Source: Neoceratodus forsteri
Lineage: Eukaryota > Chordata > Ceratodontiformes > Ceratodontidae
Length of the DNA: 64,000 nucleotides
Direction: 5' to 3'
Assembly: GCA_016271365.2 (NCBI GenBank)
Contig: CM057454.1
Location: 695,903,501-695,967,500, forward strand
The notes under the pieces were generated by a model. The model did not search any database, was not told the origin of the DNA, and saw nothing but the letters and a program-made list of their open reading frames with translations. Numbering within the stretch: the stretch's first letter is position 1; every line of letters begins with the position of its first letter. A program made the position numbers and the translations under genes. Below, piece after piece: positions 10,359-20,405 of the stretch.

Positions 10359-11114
10359 GGTGCAGTCTGCCTGTATAGTTAGGTGGAGTAGGCACTTTAA
10401 TGTTAAACCCAAATTTTGCACTTTAGTAACTCTGCAACCGCTACATGGATTTGCATGAATATCTGCATGTGTGGTCTCTTAGGGTAGATCTCTGGATACA
10501 TCGAGTTTTGTTTCTGTCTGATGTGCAGTTTCCAAATTTCAGAGAGTGTAAAATAGTGATTTTTCATTCATTGATGTTGCTGAGTTTTTTCTTTGAACTT
10601 GCCTACAGCCCAGATTGTTTGGAATCTTTGTCTGGAGTTTTTAGGGTAGAAAGGGTCTAGCCCACAGATGTGCCTTTTGCTTGTTTGGTGAAAAAATATT
10701 AATATGTTTCAAAGTTACTTACTTTTTAAATTTTGACAAATCTGATTCTGAGCATGTTCAGTAAGCACATCAGGATAGCTGTGTGAAATGAAAAAGGAAT
10801 CCTGTTTTGTATTGGAATAATCTATTTTAGTTTGCTGCCATATTGTTACCTTTTTTAAAAAAACATTTCAAAAGCCACAAAAGTGTCATCCTGGAGAGAG
10901 CCGAATTCATCTCTCTGGCTCATCGAGTTCCCATTAGGTGGATGCTGCACCTAAATGTTGAAAAAATGATCCCCCAATTTTTTTTTTGTTTTAAAATTTT
11001 CATCCTTTTTTGTGACCATGTGATACAAAAAAGAATCTTATTTCATATCCCGAGTCACAAAAAAAGATTCTTTTTTGTGAAGGGAAAATCCTTCTCCCTT
11101 TGCCACATCTTATT
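10353..11114 (+). repeat. Module A repeat, copy 5
   Basis: actttaatgttaaacccaaa, tttgcactttagtaactctg, ggtgaaaaaatattaatatg and tttgctgccatattgttac align in order with copy 4. The reiterated block (10,960-11,090) again uses a copy-specific motif, aaaaaagattctttttt. No conserved frame. Confidence 0.7.
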
Positions 11115-11520
11115 CCCTAGTTTCTAGTGGCAACTCCCACCCTCCGATCATCTTGGCCATTATAATTGTATGTATTGACCTGGTGCTAATGATACTCCCC
11201 ACCATACGTTCTTCATCACTGTTTTTTTCCTTTCTCTGGTGTCATGTGGCACCTCCCAGCCTCCGATCTCCATCACTGTTAATTTAATATATTTCCCTTG
11301 GGTCTATTGGCACCCCCAACCCTCAGTCATCATCCCTATATTTATAAATGTTTCCCTGGTGTCTAGTGGCACCCCCCACCGTCTGATCTCCATCCCCATA
11401 TTTATAGATGGTTCTCTGGTGTCTAGTGGCACCCATACCCTCTGATCACCATCCCCATATTTACAAATGTTTCCCTGGTGTCAAGTGACACCCCCACCCC
11501 ACCAACCAGTCACTGCCTGT
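11115..11520 (+). repeat. 60-bp satellite (module B), array 1
   Basis: The phrase ctggtgtctagtggcac or close variants sits at about 11,237, 11,298, 11,357, 11,417 and 11,476, spacing 59-61 bp, separated by ctctgatctccatccccata-type linkers. At least six units, with the left end degraded. Confidence 0.9.
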
Positions 11521-12375
11521 GCCTGCAAAAAATAAAATGGTCCTCAGTGGTTTTTTTTCTAGAAAAAAGAAAATGATCCTTCACCAATCTGACCCCCCAA
11601 TACCATCTCCCACTCAGCACCCACCACCACACTCACCCCACTATACTCCTACACACCCTCACTCACCAGAACAGGTGACAGGGTGAAGATCCATGCTCCG
11701 ATCAAAAACACATCTTGCTGCTGGAACCGGCGACTGCAATATGTGAAACTAAGGTAAATTCGATTCAGTGTATTTCAATGGAGTCTTCAACACTGATACA
11801 TAACTTTGCAATTTTTGCATATTTTGATACCAAATTTTCAACATGGCCTTTTGTGGACCCCACCTCATAGACAACGTCACTGGAATTTTGCAAATCCAGC
11901 CCAAACGATGATTTAGTAATCGCTTGTTGAAATAACCTTTTGGGTGGGATTTAACATTCTTCTCTGCCTTTGTTCATGAGGTGGGATCATAAGAAGACTA
12001 TATTGAAAATTAGGGGTCAAAATACATAAAAATGGCAAAGTTGTGTGCATGCATTTTAATTTGTAACTTCAATAGTTTTAAATAGTTTCACTCCAATTTT
12101 TCAGCATAGCCATTTTTTTACATCACTTCAAGAATGTGACAGCTGTCATTTTTGAAATACTGGGCAAAATGTATTTTATCACCTGTGGTGCAGAATGATG
12201 TTGTGTTGGTGCAGAATTACGTTTTGGCAGGGATTTAAAATTCTCAGCACAGCGTTCATGAGGTGGGGTAATTACAAGGCTATGATGACAATTTGGTTGC
12301 TGTTTTGGCTGAAATGCTTCCACAGCAACATACATATATGCATCTATGAAGGGATGGGAGTACAGAGCCATCACA
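11521..12375 (+). repeat. Module C spacer, copy 1
   Basis: It aligns with 13,550-14,138 plus 19,088-19,300. Shared phrases include cccactcagcacccaccacc, gagaaactaaggtaag-type text and gcaatttttgcatattttg. The two long phrases ggaccccacctcat and ttcatgaggtgggatcata form an inverted pair (11,860-11,985), and another pair follows at 12,120-12,270. No open frame is preserved between copies. Function unknown. Confidence 0.7.
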
Positions 12376-12394
12376 GGCAATGGAGGTTATGATT

Positions 12395-12800
12395 ATACTA
12401 TCTCAAAAAGTAAGAACATTCTTTGCAAAAATCTCTGTTAATGCAACAAATAGAGTTAAAGTGACAAAAATAGGGAAATGTGGTGTTAGGGTTCCCAACC
12501 CTATCACCCCACTCCCACCCTACAGGCAGCAAACCAGGCATGAGGGTGTGCCTTGGGGTTCTCAGTCCCAATGCTCACCCCATTCTCATACACTGTACAC
12601 ATGTCAACTTTTTTACTGATGGAAGAGGATAGGCATTAGCCTTGAGAACCCCAAGGCACACCCCATGCCTGGTTTGCTGCCTGCAGGGTAGGTGTGGGTA
12701 TTAGGGTTGGCAACTCTAACACCACATTTCCCTACTTATGTCGCTTTAACCCTAAGTGATGCATTACCAGAGTTCTTTTGTAAAGAATATATATTATAGG
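12395..12800 (+). repeat. Module H foldback hairpin, copy 4
   Basis: The leader tactatctcaaaaagtaag is followed by a left arm (from about 12,420) with gttaatgcaac, gggaaatgtggtgttagggt and caggcatgagggtgtgcctt. These pair with aaggcacaccccatgcctgg, ccctaacaccacatttccc-like text and tgatgcattaccagag of the right arm, which ends near 12,790. The loop has tctcatacactgtacacatg. The arms remain about 85-90% complementary by eye. Confidence 0.85.
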
Positions 12801-13175
12801 GGTACTTTTTTCCCCCTGGTATCTAGTGTACAGGTCTGCAAACTTGACAAACTTTTTTCCACTGATTAATCCTTGAGTTCTATGGAATTTTACGAATTCT
12901 GCATGCCAAAATTTTCACTGCAAAGTATGGAATTCCACACATGGAGTGTGGAATTTTTCCCATGAATTGGAGAATCTCACCCACAAGTGGTAGAAATTCA
13001 CCAAAATTCCACACTTCGAGAACAAAAGTCTGCCATTCACAGGTGAAATTCTACATGTCATGGTGGAACTTCACCATTTTTAAGTTTCTGAAGGTGGGGA
13101 AAACTTTGTGGAGCTCTGCGGAGCTGAATTTCAGCTTCTTCATGGCAAATTCATCTGCAAATTTAAGCTTCAGCC
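12801..13175 (+). repeat. Block of reiterated gaattccaca motifs
   Basis: About 300 bp in which a short motif (ggaattccacac, gtggaatttt, gtgaaattctac, gtggaacttcacc) recurs in both orientations, between a foldback and the 60-bp satellite. It is analogous in layout to the reiterated blocks in module A but uses another motif. Non-coding; family unknown. Confidence 0.55.
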
Positions 13176-13179
13176 CAAT

Positions 13180-13515
13180 TCTAGTCTAGTGGCACCCTCC
13201 TCCCTCCTATGGCTGTCTCCATTGAAACTTTCACTTTCCCTGGTGTCTAGTGGCACCTCCTCCCTCTGATTGTGGTATCCATAACTATTGTGTTTTCCTT
13301 GGTGTCTAGTAGCAACCCCCACCCTCCAGTCACTGTCCCCACAGAAAGTTTCACTTTCCCTGGTGTCTAGTGGCACTCTATTCCCTCTGATTGCGGTACC
13401 CATAACTATTGTTTATTCCCCAGTATCTAGTGGCACCCTCCACTCTCCAATCACTTTCCAAGTAGAAAGTTTCACTTTCCCTGGTGTCTAGTGGCACCCC
13501 CACCCTCTGACCTGA
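13180..13515 (+). repeat. 60-bp satellite (module B), array 2, with dimeric higher-order structure
   Basis: The tctagtggcac core recurs at 13,182, 13,241, 13,300, 13,361, 13,421 and 13,482. Alternate units are more alike than adjacent ones. Units of type 1 carry gaaactttcactttccc or gaaagtttcactttccc, and type 2 carry ggtatccataactattgtg or a close relative. The true repeat is therefore a 120-bp dimer. Confidence 0.9.
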
Positions 13516-14138
13516 AGTAAAGAAAGTGTCCCTCAATATTTTTTTATCTGTAAAAAATAAAATGGTCCCTCGCCAATCTGACCTCCCAACCCCCACCTCC
13601 CACTCAGCACCCACCACCTCGCACACCCATACCCCCAACACACCCTCACTCACCTGAACAGGTGCCAGGCAGAAGATCCACTCTCATATGAAAGACATGT
13701 CTTGATGCTGAAACTGCCAACTACAATATGAGAAACTAAGGTAAGTGCACTTCAATGTCTTTTAGTGGGGTTTTCAACTTTGATGCATAACATAGCCATT
13801 TTTGCATATTTTGGTCAAACATTTTCTACATGGGCTTTTTGGGACCCCACCTCATGAACAATGTCAGTGGAATTAAGCACATCTAGCTGGAAAGGTGATT
13901 TTGCGCTTGCTTGGCTACATCACCTTTTGGCAGGATTTGAACATTTTCACTGACCTTGTTCATGAGGTGGGGTCATAAGAAGGCTATGTTGAAATTTTGG
14001 GGTCAAAATATGTAAACATTGCAAAGTCATGCATATATGTTGAAATTTTGCTACACTCCCATGTAACTTTGGCAATTTTAAATATTTTAACTCGAAATAT
14101 TCAACATCACCATCTTTTTACACCACCTCATGGACTTG
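13516..14138 (+). repeat. Module C spacer, copy 2, first part
   Basis: Homologous to copy 1 from the tggtccctcgccaatctgac phrase onward. It is interrupted at about 14,138 by a CR1 and resumes at 19,088 with gacagctgtcatctttcata, the direct continuation of the text seen intact at 12,138. Confidence 0.75.
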
Positions 14139-14529
14139 TCAAGAGGGAGAGCATCAGGACCAGGGAGACTTAGGCAGCCCACTCCCCCAGATCAGAGTCG
14201 CTAGCAGGATGGATCAGGAGGAAATGTTAAAAACAGATTTTCCCACACTCATGAGGAGAAAGGCAGGGGAAAGGAGGCAGCAAATGAAGGAAAACAGAGT
14301 TAGAAAGGAAGAACAAGGATACAAGGGTAGATGTACAATAGTGAGGGGCAGGGAAACAGGGACAGATATACCTGGTCCCGTTACATTTGATAAGGCAGAG
14401 GTAAATGGGCAGGAGAAAGAAAACAGTGCTGGAAGGAGGGAGCAAAAAGGCACTAATGCAAGGGGCACAGGCTGCAAAACATGGACAGCCATGTATGCAG
14501 AGCCCAAAGTATGGGGAACAAAATCCCAG

Positions 14530-14985
14530 ACTTGACAGCCTGATGGCAGAGGTGGACCAAGATATAGTGGCAATCACCGAAACATGGTGCACTGGAAACC
14601 ACGACTGGGAGGTAAATGTATCAGGGTATGCTCTACACAGGAGGTATAGAGAGAGTAAAAAGGGGGGTGGGGTGGCCCTCTATGTGAGAGAAGGTATTAA
14701 GGCAACAGCAGTGCAAGGTAGACAGGGGGAGGCCGAGGCACTGTGGCTCACACTCAAGCCAGGAAATGGAACATCAATTTGCACAGGGGTGATCTACAGG
14801 CCTCCAACACAGAGAGAGAGGACATGGATAGGGAAATAGTGGAAGAAGTACATGGGATGGCAGCAAAGAGGGAAGTACTGCTGCTGGATAATTTGAACAT
14901 GCCAGACATAGACGGGACCATCTCAGCAGCTGCCACAGCCAGGAGCCGAGACATCATGGAATCCTTGCAGGGGTAGGCCTCAAGT
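14530..14985 (+). pseudogene. CR1 ORF2 endonuclease domain remnant
   Basis: An APE-type endonuclease nicks the target DNA for CR1 retrotransposition. In the first frame the domain reads DIVAITETWCTGNHDWEVNVSG (given in part), with the catalytic TETW glutamate, then GGGVALYVREGIKA and WLTLKPGNGTSICTGVIYRP. A frameshift at about 14,815-14,830 moves the continuation (LLLDNLNMPDIDGT, normally a GDLN box) to another frame. The first residue of GDLN is changed to D, which would affect activity. An apparent upstream start at 14,405 lies in inter-ORF sequence. Decayed copy. Confidence 0.8.
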
Positions 14986-15088
14986 AGTGGGTTCCAGAGC
15001 CCACCAGGGCAAGCCAGTCTTAGACCTTGTGCTGACCAATGGAGACAGGATCAAGGAAGTCAGGGTGGATGAACACCTATTGTCCAGC

Positions 15089-15303
15089 AATTATTTATTA
15101 TTTTAGTTGTTTAACCAGGAGTAGCACACAACGCTGAAAGCTTTTTTACAGGTGCAACCTGGGAGCACAGGGAAGGTAAGTGACTTGCTCAGGGTCACAC
15201 AGTATGCAAGTGGAAGCTGTGGAAATCAAACCCATGTCTGGTCTGCTGGATGTCACCAGATTTGCAGCTCAGAGCCTTAAACCACTGCGCTATACTGCCT
15301 CCC
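15089..15303 (-). mobile_element. MIR-like CORE-SINE, copy 1
   Basis: Read on the minus strand, it begins ggaggcagtatagcgcagtg. It has an RNA polymerase III A box TAGCGCAGTGG at 15,292-15,282 and a B box GGTTTGATTTC at 15,232-15,222, about 50 bp apart as in a tRNA. These are followed by the CORE-like text ccacttgcatactgtgtgac and gagcaagtcacttacc, as in mammalian MIR. The 3' end is an AT-rich tail aataataaataatt. It interrupts the CR1 phrase between ccagcaa and atacagtgtgg. A second copy lies at 28,263-28,467. Confidence 0.85.
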
Positions 15304-15855
15304 ATACAGTGTGGTTTAGCATCAGTACAGTGTCACAGGAAAGCCACACAAAGGCAAGGGTCCTGTATTTCATCAGGATGGACTTTTCTAGGATGGGTAC
15401 AGAGATCAATGAAGCCCTGGCATGAAGGGATCAAGGGGAGGGGTTTAGGAGCAATGGGCACACCTGAAAGAAGCCATAGTGGAGGTAACAAATCTGTGCA
15501 TTAGGCTGAGGAACAAGGGAAAAAGAAACAACTGCTGTGGTTCACAAAGGTGGTAGCAGATAATGTGAAGGACAAAAAGAGGATATTCAGAAAGTACAAG
15601 GAGACTCACAAGGATAAGGATAGGGCAGTGTACCTACAAAGACAGAGGGAAGCAGGAAAAGCAATTAGGAGCGTGAAGGCACAGACAGAGGAGAGATTAG
15701 CACAGACAGTAAAGAAGTAGGGCAAGACATTTTATAGATACATTAGCGATAGAAGGAAGGTGAGGGGATCGTAAGGCTCAAAGGGGTGGGAGGGGTGTGT
15801 TTAGAGGGGGACCAAGAAAAGGCATCGATAAAATGAATACTTCTGTTCGGTATTC

Positions 15856-16599
15856 ATGATAGAGGGGAAGGAACAGGGACCACAGCTAGGCGGTAGCAAA
15901 AGTAAGGTGGGGGGAGAGGTTAACACTAGTCCATTTACAGAAGAGAGAGTCCTGGAGGAGCTAGCAAAACTGAGAGTGGACAAAGTGATGGGTCCAGATT
16001 ATATACACCCCAGGATATTAAAGGAATTACAGACAGTGCTAGCAGCACCGCTGGTGGCCCTGTTTAGTGAGTCACTTGATACAGGGGTGGTTTCAGAGGA
16101 CTGCAAGGGGGCAAATGTAGTCCCTCTCCACAAGAGTGATAGCAGAGAGGAGGCAGGAAACTGCAGGCTGGTCAGCCTCACCTCAGTAGTGGGTAAGATC
16201 ATGGAGGTGCTGCTTAAGAAGAGGCTTGTGGAACACTTGGAAACCATGGGAACACAGGATCCAAAGCAGCATGAATTCACAGCAGGAAGGTCATGTCAAA
16301 TAAATCTGACTGACTTTTTTGACTGGGTGATGAAGGAGGTGGATCAGGGAGGAGCAGTGGATATAACCAACCTCGATTTCAGCAAGGCCATCGACACTGT
16401 ACCACACAGAAGACTGGTGAACAAGCCTGGTAACCTGGGGGTGGGTCACAAAGTGGAAAACTGGGTTAGCAACTGGTTGAAGGACATGAAGCAGAGGGTG
16501 GTAGTAAATGGGATCAAATCTGAGGAAAGGAGGATGACCAGTGGAGTACCTCAGGATCAGGGATTTTTACTGGTGCTAGTCCTTTTTAATGTGTTCATC
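15856..16599 (+). pseudogene. CR1 ORF2 reverse transcriptase, N-terminal half
   Basis: A continuous frame covers RT fingers and palm. It has LRVDKVMGPDYIHPRILKEL, SLTSVVGKIMEVLLKKR, QHEFTAGRSCQINLTDFFDW, the LDFSKAIDTVPHRRL box (normally AFDTVPHRRL) and RMTSGVPQ, then LVLFNVFI where the L1 insertion breaks it at 16,600. Beyond the L1 the text resumes with RDIAEGL, but a small deletion removes the bases that should encode the catalytic FADD box. The start codon is only the first ATG in frame; native ORF2 begins far upstream. Inactive. Confidence 0.88.
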
Positions 16600-18211
16600 T
16601 TGCATCTGGGAATCCAAAGCCCTTGCATATTTGGGGATTTTTTAGGTGACCTGCTCTCTGTCTGATATGTTAAAATGCAATATTTCTCCCTTTAGCAGGT
16701 GATTAAATTGGACCTTTAGCATTGATGGCACTCCTTCTCTTCATTTGGGGAAAGGGTGAGTGTCATTAAAATGAATATTTTGCCAAGGCTGTTATCTGCT
16801 TAATATGATCATCCCCTTCTTGCCTAAATTATGGTTTTACATTTTCAGAGTCTGCTTTCAAACTTCCTTTGAAAATGTGGTGCTCTCCGTAGGCTTATGT
16901 TAACTACTCCAAATGAATATGGGTGCCTTCGCCTGCCTAATTTTTTTATTATTGTGCTATCCATTGTAGTAGGATATTTCAATGGGACAGTACTCTGCCA
17001 CCACAATCTGACCTGACTTATTTCCTTTATGGCTCTGTCTTGAGAAGCAGGTATGTCAACAGTATGGCCTTCATCTCTGCAGCCTACTCTATGTCAAGCC
17101 TGCCTCTCTTCACAAACAGCTCCTTTCCTCCCCATTAATGTGGTCCCTTAAAGCTTTACATCAGATCTGCATTTATTTGGGTCAGGATTGGAGTCATGAT
17201 CTGACACAACCAGTGATTGGCAACCCAAACATTCAAATTGCTTACCGCTCCATACCTTTTAATTTCTGTCTGCCCCTTAGATATGCATCCCTGGACTCAT
17301 TGATTGAGAATGGTAAATTCATCCCAGCAGCTTCACTCCAGCAGTTTTGCAATTCCCACATACCACCCGTTCAAACACTTGCAACTCTCTGGTGCCATGA
17401 CTTCATTTTTTGGCTCCTGCTCCTGATTTCAGCAACCTAATCCGGTATTACAGGATTTTTGGGCCTGTGCGGGGCAGTCCCACCCTATTGCAAGGTATTA
17501 TACCCAGCTCCAGAGGTTGGAGCCTATGAACCTGAAAGGGTCTTGATTTTACTGGCAGCAGGTACGAGACCTTGATTTGGATGTAAAGGCCTGGCTGTCA
17601 ATCTGGAGAAGTCCGTATAAATATCTTAAACAAGACCACTACCGTTGTTGCAGTTTTATATTTTACATAATCTATATTTCACTCCCTAAGACTCTATAGA
17701 ACTTATTGGTCCATGGAGGCTTATATGGCATTGATCTTTGCTGCCACTAAGATGACTATTGTACAGCATTGGGTGGATGACTCCCTACCATCCCTCAGAG
17801 AATGGCGTATGAAAATAATGCAGGACCTGGCATCAGAGAAGCACATAGCTCACCAACAGGATAGATATGATAAATTTATGTCCTGTTGGGTGCCTCTGTT
17901 GGTTCTGATATCCATCTCAGTAGGCCCTTAAGGGATACAGATTGGACAGGGTCCATGGTTTTATTTATTTTATTCTACTTCTGTTTCTGCTCCTGTGTTA
18001 TCCTGTCTTTTCCTTGTAGTTGTGCTCTGGGTGGGAGGGGATTGGTTGGGATGGTTTGATTTTGGTGGGGAGGTCGATTTATTGTTTTGTGCTTGTTTAT
18101 TTTTTGTTTGTGTTTATTGCTGGTTTTACAACATATGTGTACTTGAGAATTATTGTTATTATGTATCTATTCTGAAAATGTTAATAAAGAATGTATATTA
18201 AATTGAAAAAC
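16600..18211 (+). mobile_element. L1-clade LINE, 5'-truncated, inserted in the CR1
   Basis: The element is flanked by atgtgttcatc at 16,589-16,599 and atgttttcatc at 18,212-18,222, a one-mismatch 11-bp target-site duplication. Near 16,770 it encodes VIKMNILPRLL, an L1 ORF2 signature downstream of the RT (compare 25,600 on the minus strand). Near 16,910 there is a RLPNF-like stretch. Its 3' end has ttaataaagaatgtatatta, giving an AATAAA signal and an A-rich tail. Stops abound. The plus-strand frame at 17,138-17,440 is a readable piece of the ORF2 C-terminal region. Confidence 0.85.
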
Positions 18212-18222
18212 ATGTTTTCATC

Positions 18223-19087
18223 CGGGACATTGCTGAAGGGCTGTGGATGATACCACGATCTGCAATAGAGTAGACACACTGGAGGGAGTTGCAAGAATGA
18301 GGAGGGATCTGAGAAGGCTGGAAGAATAGTCAGAGGTGTGGCAATTAAATTTAATGCAAAGAAGTGTAGGATCATGCACCTGGGGCAAAGAAACCTTGCG
18401 GAGAGCTACAGGATGGGGGCAAGAATTGTTGACAGTCACCAGGGAAGAGAGGGATTTAGGAATAATCATCTAAGATGACCTAATGGTGGCCAAACAGTGT
18501 AACAAGGCTGTGGGGAGGGTCAGAGGGATGTTGGGGTGCATAGGAAGGGGTATCACTAGTAGAAGAAGGGAGGTGGTGAGGCCATTGTACAAAACACTGG
18601 TGAGGCCTCATCTTGAATACGGTGTTCAGTTCTGGAGGCAGCATCTTTGCAAAGTCATAGACAGGGTGGAGACGGTCCAGAGAAGGACGACCAAGAATGG
18701 GGGATATGAAAGAGACCTTCAAGTATCTTAAAGGCTTGAACAAAGTGCAGGTGGGTGACATCTTTCAGTACAAGAGTTGTACAAGGATGAGGGGACACAA
18801 TATGAGATTGGAGGGGGGCAGGACAAGGAGAACTGTGAGAACATTTTATTCATGGAGAGTGGTGGATGCTTGGAATAGCCTACCCAGGAAGTGGTGGGTG
18901 CTAACACAGTGGGGGATTCAAACATGCATGGGATAAACATAAGGGAACCCTAGATGGGGTGAAGAAAGGCAATAGCCAATGACCAAGTAGGGTCCATGGC
19001 TGCTGATGCAGTCAAGAAATATGAGTAGACTAGGTGGGCCTAGTGGTTCTATTCTGCCATCAACTACTGTGTTACTATGTTACTATG
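18223..19087 (+). pseudogene. CR1 ORF2 C-terminal part and 3' UTR
   Basis: After the L1 insert, the CR1 resumes at the DIAEGL text. The catalytic FADD box is deleted: gggctg passes directly into tggatgataccac. Further on lie VRPHLEYGVQFWRQHLCKVI (near 18,600), a RRTTKNG segment normally followed by the ERLR box but frameshifted, and KGLNKVQVGDIF. The 3' UTR has the taggtgggcctagtgg phrase and a ttactatg repeat tail at about 19,070-19,087. Confidence 0.85.
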
Positions 19088-19308
19088 ACAGCTGTCATCT
19101 TTCATAGTCTGGCTAAACTGTGTTTTTGCACCTATAGCACGCTATGGTGTTGCAGTGGCATGGATTCATGTTTCGGTGGAGATTTAAAAAATTTCATTAC
19201 TGGGTTCATGAGGTGGGGTAATAAGAAGGCTATGCTGACAATTTCATTCCTGTTTTAGTACAAATGTAATAGCAGGGCTTTGAGGGCCCTGCGCTCCCAA
19301 AGACAAAT
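19088..19308 (+). repeat. Module C spacer, copy 2, second part
   Basis: It continues module C after the CR1, with gacagctgtcatc, ttcatgaggtggggtaataa and aaggctatgctgacaatttc, aligned with 12,137-12,310. It ends in one module P relic (agcagggctttgagggccct) ahead of the next foldback. Confidence 0.75.
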
Positions 19309-19309
19309 G

Positions 19310-19925
19310 AGGATACAACTATACTATCTCAAAAAGTAAGGAAATTATTTGCAAACACTTTGTTTCTCATGTTTTTACTTGCACTGGGTATCAACCATAT
19401 TGTAGCCTTGTAATGTTGTATTTTTGGATCCCTGTGCTGATCACTGTACTCTGTTATCCCTCTGCTGTTCTCTGTATTATGTATCGGTACCTTACCATTG
19501 TTTCATCTTCATGGCTCGGATCGTGCCTGAAAATGGTCCATTGGATCAGTGCACATACCTGGTAAAGAAATGCATAACTAAATAAATAATGCACTAGTAA
19601 GGGCTGAAGTAACAAAAGTAGGGAACTGTGGCATTAGGGTTTTCTGCCCTAACACCCCACACCAACTGTTCAGGCAGCAACAGGCGTAGGGTGTGCCTAG
19701 GAGATGTCAACCCTAATACTCACTCTATTCTCATACACTGTACCCATCTCAACTTATTTACTCATGGAATGGGGTGAGCGTTACGGTTGACAACTGCAGG
19801 GCACATCCCATGCCTGTTGCTGCATGCAGGGTGGGTGTGGGGTGTTAGGTTGGAAACCCTAACCCCACATTTCCTATTTTAGTCCTTCAACCCTAAATGA
19901 TGTATTAACAAAGTTTTTGTGAAGA

Positions 19926-19930
<5 letters not shown>
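19310..19930 (+). repeat. Module H foldback hairpin, copy 5 (interrupted)
   Basis: The leader actatactatctcaaaaagt and the start of the left arm are split by a LINE 3' fragment (19,365-19,588). The arm then continues with gtaacaaaagtagggaactg and cggcattaggg-like text, pairing with ccctaaccccacatttccta and tgatgtattaacaaag at 19,860-19,915. The loop contains tctcatacactgtacccatc, as in copy 4. Confidence 0.82.
19365..19588 (+). mobile_element. L2/Rex1-like LINE 3' end
   Basis: About 225 bp ending gatcagtgcacatacctggt followed by an aaataaataa tail. The same 3' phrase (gatcagtgtaccaacccggt) precedes the GAAA tail at 23,140-23,170, so both are 3' ends of one LINE family. It breaks foldback copy 5 between ctttgtt and aatgcac. 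Confidence 0.65.
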
Positions 19931-19977
<47 letters not shown>

Positions 19978-20033
19978 CTAGATGGATAGATAGATAAGAC
20001 AGACAGACAGACAGACAGATAGATAGATATATA
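19928..20033. repeat. Compound (GATA)n/(GACA)n microsatellite
   Basis: A tagatagata run (about 19,928-19,995) then acagacagacag (about 19,998-20,018) and further gata units. It joins foldback copy 5 to a reversed 60-bp satellite array. Confidence 0.97.
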
Positions 20034-20402
20034 TGGGCATATTGGGAATGGGGGTGCCACTGGCCACCAGGGGTGAGGTTTATGCTAACTGTACAGGGGA
20101 TTGGGAAGGGGGAGAGACCACTGGACATCAAGGAAAACATTTATTTTATATTGAGCAAGCATCTGTGGGGGAGGGACCACTGGACACCAGGCTAAATATT
20201 TATTTTACATTGGGTGGGCATTGGATAGTAGAGGGACCACTGGACATCAGGGAAAACATTTATTTTACATCAGGAGGGCATCGGGTCAGGCACTGTACAC
20301 AGGAAACTGTTTAACTATTATCGGGTATGGGCGCAGGTGGGGTGGGACCAATGGACACCAGAGACTATTGTGCTGAGGGTCAAGTGGGGGTTACTGCAGT
20401 AC
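20034..20402 (-). repeat. 60-bp satellite (module B), array 3, inverted
   Basis: The plus strand shows accactggacatcag at about 20,118, 20,177 and 20,237 at 59-60 bp spacing. This is the reverse complement of the ctggtgtccagtggt core of arrays 1 and 2. Linkers read aaaacatttattttacatc. At least five units, the last degraded. Confidence 0.88.
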
Positions 20403-20405
20403 CTC

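Larger units (their letters stand above)
14139..19087 (+). mobile_element. CR1 LINE with nested SINE and L1
   Basis: One CR1 copy lacking ORF1. Its endonuclease region is at about 14,500-15,350, its RT at 15,600-16,599 and 18,212-18,480, and its C-terminus and 3' UTR at 18,480-19,087, ending in a ttactatg-type tail. It is split by a CORE-SINE (15,089-15,303) and a truncated L1 (16,600-18,211). Removing the inserts gives about 3.1 kb of CR1. It sits in module C, whose text rejoins across it. Multiple frameshifts and stops, so inactive. Confidence 0.9.

Noticed and set aside
9944..10458. Frames encoding long Tyr-Ile repeats on both strands
   Set aside because: Translations of (TA)n microsatellites.
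14214..14592. Two ~120-codon minus-strand frames with cysteine- and leucine-rich peptides
   Set aside because: Antisense shadows of CR1 text upstream of the endonuclease; the plus strand carries the recognisable domain.
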